This document shows positions 11,227 to 13,478 of a stretch of 13,478 nt of DNA, one piece after another (positions within the stretch are counted from its first letter, which is position 1; each line of letters starts with the position of its first letter). This DNA is from Clostridiales bacterium (GTDB lineage: Bacteria > Bacillota_A > Clostridia > Lachnospirales > Lachnospiraceae). The stretch is taken from the NCBI GenBank assembly GCA_030154385.1, contig JASKJZ010000025.1, positions 1 to 13,478 on the forward strand, given 5' to 3'. The translations under genes and the position numbers were made by a program. The notes below the pieces were generated by a model. That model was not told the DNA's origin, did not search any database, and saw nothing but the letters and a program-made list of their open reading frames with translations.

Positions 11227-13478
11227 CTATTTTACGGTAATTGTCTTCGTATAGGTCTTCTTTTCTTTATTTTCCAACGTAACCACTACTGAAACTTTTA
11301 CTTTTCCGGCTTTTTTTGCCTTTAAGGTACCATCAGCCGATATCGTTGCAACCGACTTATCGTTTACTTTATAGACAACCTTTGCTTCTTCCTGACCAAT
11401 TGGATCTCCCTTTTTAAAGGATTTTACCTGTGCTAATTCACTTGGCAAGCTTGCGCTGACGATCAAGCTGTTACCCTTTGCCAAAGAAGATTTAGCCGTA
11501 ACTTTTACCTTATCAACAAGGCGAACAACATTGGTTTCCTTTTCCTGTCGAAGAACAAATTCTCCTCCGCTTAAGGTAGATAATTGGAGATTACCTTTTT
11601 CAGAAACGGTCTTTCGATTATTTGGAACTTCTTCCAGCTTGCCTGTTTCTGGGTTCTTACGATAAATATATACTTTATCTCCTGCATTCATAGAAAGTGT
11701 ATCCGATACAGGAACCGTAACCGACATTCCCACTGCAAGTTCGCCTTCATTTCCCACACGTAAAGTAGCAGTTTCTTTTTCCAACTGAACACTAAGATTG
11801 AGGGCACTTGACGCATCCGAAACCTTTTTCAGTTCAGACGCAGGAATGCTGACCGTATATCCCTTCGCGTCTGCATTTTGAATACGAATCGTCATTTTCT
11901 GTCCCGCATCCTTTGCCAATAGCAGCGCTTCTTTGTCTAACAAAATATCTTTTACAGTTGTATCCTTTACAGTTGGAATCTTTATATCAACTACTACACC
12001 CTTCTTAACCTGTTTATCGGTCAAAGCCTCCTTAAGCGCTTCTTGTCCTAAGGACAATGTCACATTTCCGTTTTCGTCTTTTCCAGAATTTTTCAATGCC
12101 TTTTCACTAATTTCTACGGACACATTGGCTTTTCCGTTTACTACTTTGCTTTCTGCTTTATCAATCACAACTGGTGTGCCTTTTTCTGGTACAGGCGCCA
12201 CGATTGGTGAATCTCCATTATCTGTGCAAGTAATATCTGCACGGTCTCTAACACGGATTCTTGCTGCTAATCCAGAAAATGTATTGTCATAAGAAGACAA
12301 ACCAACTACGGTAATCTGACTTCCCACCGAAAGGCCCTTTATTTCTTTACCCGTTGTGATGTAACCATCGATAAACACTCTGGCTGTTTTTCCGCTCTTA
12401 TCCTTTATCAGGATTGTCTGCACCTCTCCATTGGAGCGCTCGAAGCTTTCTACAGTTCCAGAAATCTTAACCAGACTTCCCAGATAGGTTTTATTATTGA
12501 TGTCATCGGCGGTCACCTCAAGAGGCTGCACCTCGGTGACATTTTTATTGATCAGCGAAATACTCGTTACATTCAACTGACGCTCTCCTTGATAGGAAGA
12601 GGTAGTTCCTGTTACGCGCACTTTTTGCCCCACCTGATAGCTTCCCGAAACTGGGAATGCATTGATACCAGCAGTTCCATCCTGAAGATAAATACAGTCA
12701 AAGAATGCTGTCGTTTTATCGTACCCAGATGCATTCGAAGTTACGATTCCCTCTACCGTGAACTTAACTCCTTCTTCTTTTTCTTTTTGCACATTCGCAA
12801 TGCTGTCAATCTGAATTGGATTTACCTTTTCGATTACATTTTGTAAAATGTTATAGTTCGAATAATTTAGTTCCGCATTGGTGTCTGCTACTGTAGCCTG
12901 AATTTCAAAATTGCTCATGAAGGCAGCGCCGTCCACAATAATCATCGACTTTAAGCCGTTTGTATGCGTTACTGTTTCACTGGCTAATACCATCAGTCGA
13001 TTGTCACCCTCCGCATAGGTATACTTTGGTGTAGCACTTCCACCAAGACCATCGTTATCACAATCCTTTGAATAAGTCGTACTATGTCCATATACAACAG
13101 GAGAAACTGTACTTGGCAGTGTTTCGGTTGGCTTTCCATCCTTGCCTACTGCATATATCGTTGCACCTCCATACTGACTGAATCTTTGGGTATAAATGTT
13201 GTCGTTTGGATGCTCTGCATCGTATACAATGCCAGCAGTCAATGGATTTTCCCAGTTATAGGTTGTCAGATATAATCTTGCCTTATTCGATTCGCTTCCT
13301 CCCGCATTTAGTACATCATCATACGCGCCATCATCACTGATTCGAAGAGAGGAGCCCAAAGCTTCCAGCAATTTATTTTGCTGTGCCGCCATATGGTCAT
13401 CAGCCGGAAATTCTTTATAGTTTTCATAAAGATCAGACCAACCACAAATCACAAGACTTCCACCTTGTTCTGCGAACG
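11227..13478 (-). CDS. large secreted multidomain protein with OB-fold-like and Big-like domains, 5'-truncated
   Basis: About 749 residues are visible; the start lies beyond the window, so no signal peptide can be seen. The first part (GGSLVICGWSDLYENY, then NKLLEALGSSLRISDD and a TYNWENPLTAGI strand) looks like the DUF4350/GATase-like segment of large clostridial surface proteins, ending before FEIQATVADTN. Two OB-fold-like regions follow: bases about 12810-12550 (FTVEGIVTSNASGYDKTTAF, IYLQDGTAGINAF, VGQKVRVTGTTSSYQGERQL) and about 12525-12229 (LVKISGTVESFERSNGEVQT, GSQITVVGLSSYD). Such pairs accompany secreted nucleases and 5'-nucleotidases of the YhcR type. Then come Lys/Thr-rich beta repeats with VYIYRKNPETGKLEEVPNN, and a C-terminal Big-like domain (VNDKSVATISADGTLKAKKA, GKVKVSVVV). 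There is no LPXTG anchor or S-layer repeat at the end. The catalytic domain, if any, is outside the window. Confidence 0.8.
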   Translation of the reverse strand, partial: FAEQGGSLVICGWSDLYENYKEFPADDHMAAQQNKLLEALGSSLRISDDGAYDDVLNAGGSESNKARLYLTTYNWENPLTAGIVYDAEHPNDNIYTQRFSQYGGATIYAVGKDGKPTETLPSTVSPVVYGHSTTYSKDCDNDGLGGSATPKYTYAEGDNRLMVLASETVTHTNGLKSMIIVDGAAFMSNFEIQATVADTNAELNYSNYNILQNVIEKVNPIQIDSIANVQKEKEEGVKFTVEGIVTSNASGYDKTTAFFDCIYLQDGTAGINAFPVSGSYQVGQKVRVTGTTSSYQGERQLNVTSISLINKNVTEVQPLEVTADDINNKTYLGSLVKISGTVESFERSNGEVQTILIKDKSGKTARVFIDGYITTGKEIKGLSVGSQITVVGLSSYDNTFSGLAARIRVRDRADITCTDNGDSPIVAPVPEKGTPVVIDKAESKVVNGKANVSVEISEKALKNSGKDENGNVTLSLGQEALKEALTDKQVKKGVVVDIKIPTVKDTTVKDILLDKEALLLAKDAGQKMTIRIQNADAKGYTVSIPASELKKVSDASSALNLSVQLEKETATLRVGNEGELAVGMSVTVPVSDTLSMNAGDKVYIYRKNPETGKLEEVPNNRKTVSEKGNLQLSTLSGGEFVLRQEKETNVVRLVDKVKVTAKSSLAKGNSLIVSASLPSELAQVKSFKKGDPIGQEEAKVVYKVNDKSVATISADGTLKAKKAGKVKVSVVVTLENKEKKTYTKTITVK

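Noticed and set aside
11933..12292. Long plus-strand open frame antisense to the large secreted protein
   Set aside because: Shadow of the real minus-strand gene: no ribosome binding site and no recognisable domain. The same applies to other plus-strand frames such as 8470-8721 and 6533-6898.

Overview
This looks like a piece of a low-GC Firmicutes chromosome, most likely a clostridial (Lachnospiraceae-like) one. The reasons are AT-rich DNA, strong AGGAGG-type ribosome binding sites, sigma-A type promoters, the rpsF-ssb-rpsR operon, a YibE/F membrane protein, a PadR/HAAS-type module and a large secreted protein with a Big-like domain. This placement is inferred from gene content; nothing in the window names a species. 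Except for the 3' end of a CapA-like gene at the left edge, everything reads on the minus strand, so transcription runs from high to low coordinates.

Right part (13478 to 8569): a 5'-truncated secreted multidomain protein (two OB-fold-like regions, C-terminal Big-like domain), a hairpin, a YibE/F family membrane protein, then the housekeeping operon rpsF (S6), ssb and rpsR (S18). The rpsF promoter is preceded by a perfect tandem duplication of a 26-bp A-tract unit that looks like a doubled UP element.

Middle (8568 to 7744): about 900 bases without an intact gene. It holds a consensus promoter driving a very short Shine-Dalgarno-equipped reading frame that runs straight into a 13-bp-stem terminator, an 11-bp inverted repeat, and a decayed gene spread over several frames.

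Left-middle (7743 to 5358): a secreted RsiV/DUF3298-like protein, a flavin-binding PNPOx-like protein, and a MarR regulator whose consensus promoter would give a leaderless mRNA. An alpha/beta hydrolase pseudogene follows. Near-identical palindromes at the marR promoter and in front of the hydrolase suggest that this MarR repressed itself and the now broken hydrolase.

Left (5261 to 479): a six-TM chemoreceptor split by a -1 frameshift exactly at an A AAA AAG heptamer; a PadR repressor with a promoter-overlapping operator; a type I signal peptidase carrying an N-terminal HAAS-like domain, overlapping padR; a short soluble chemoreceptor interrupted by one in-frame TAA; and an MFS transporter that overlaps the convergent CapA gene by 30 bp.

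The most interesting items are the PadR-controlled HAAS-signal peptidase fusion, the frameshift at a textbook slippery site, the leaderless marR with its paired operators, the duplicated UP element, and the structured small transcript near 8411-8506. Four genes in 13 kb are disrupted. This means either genome decay, concentrated on chemoreceptors and accessory enzymes, or in part sequencing error in homopolymers.
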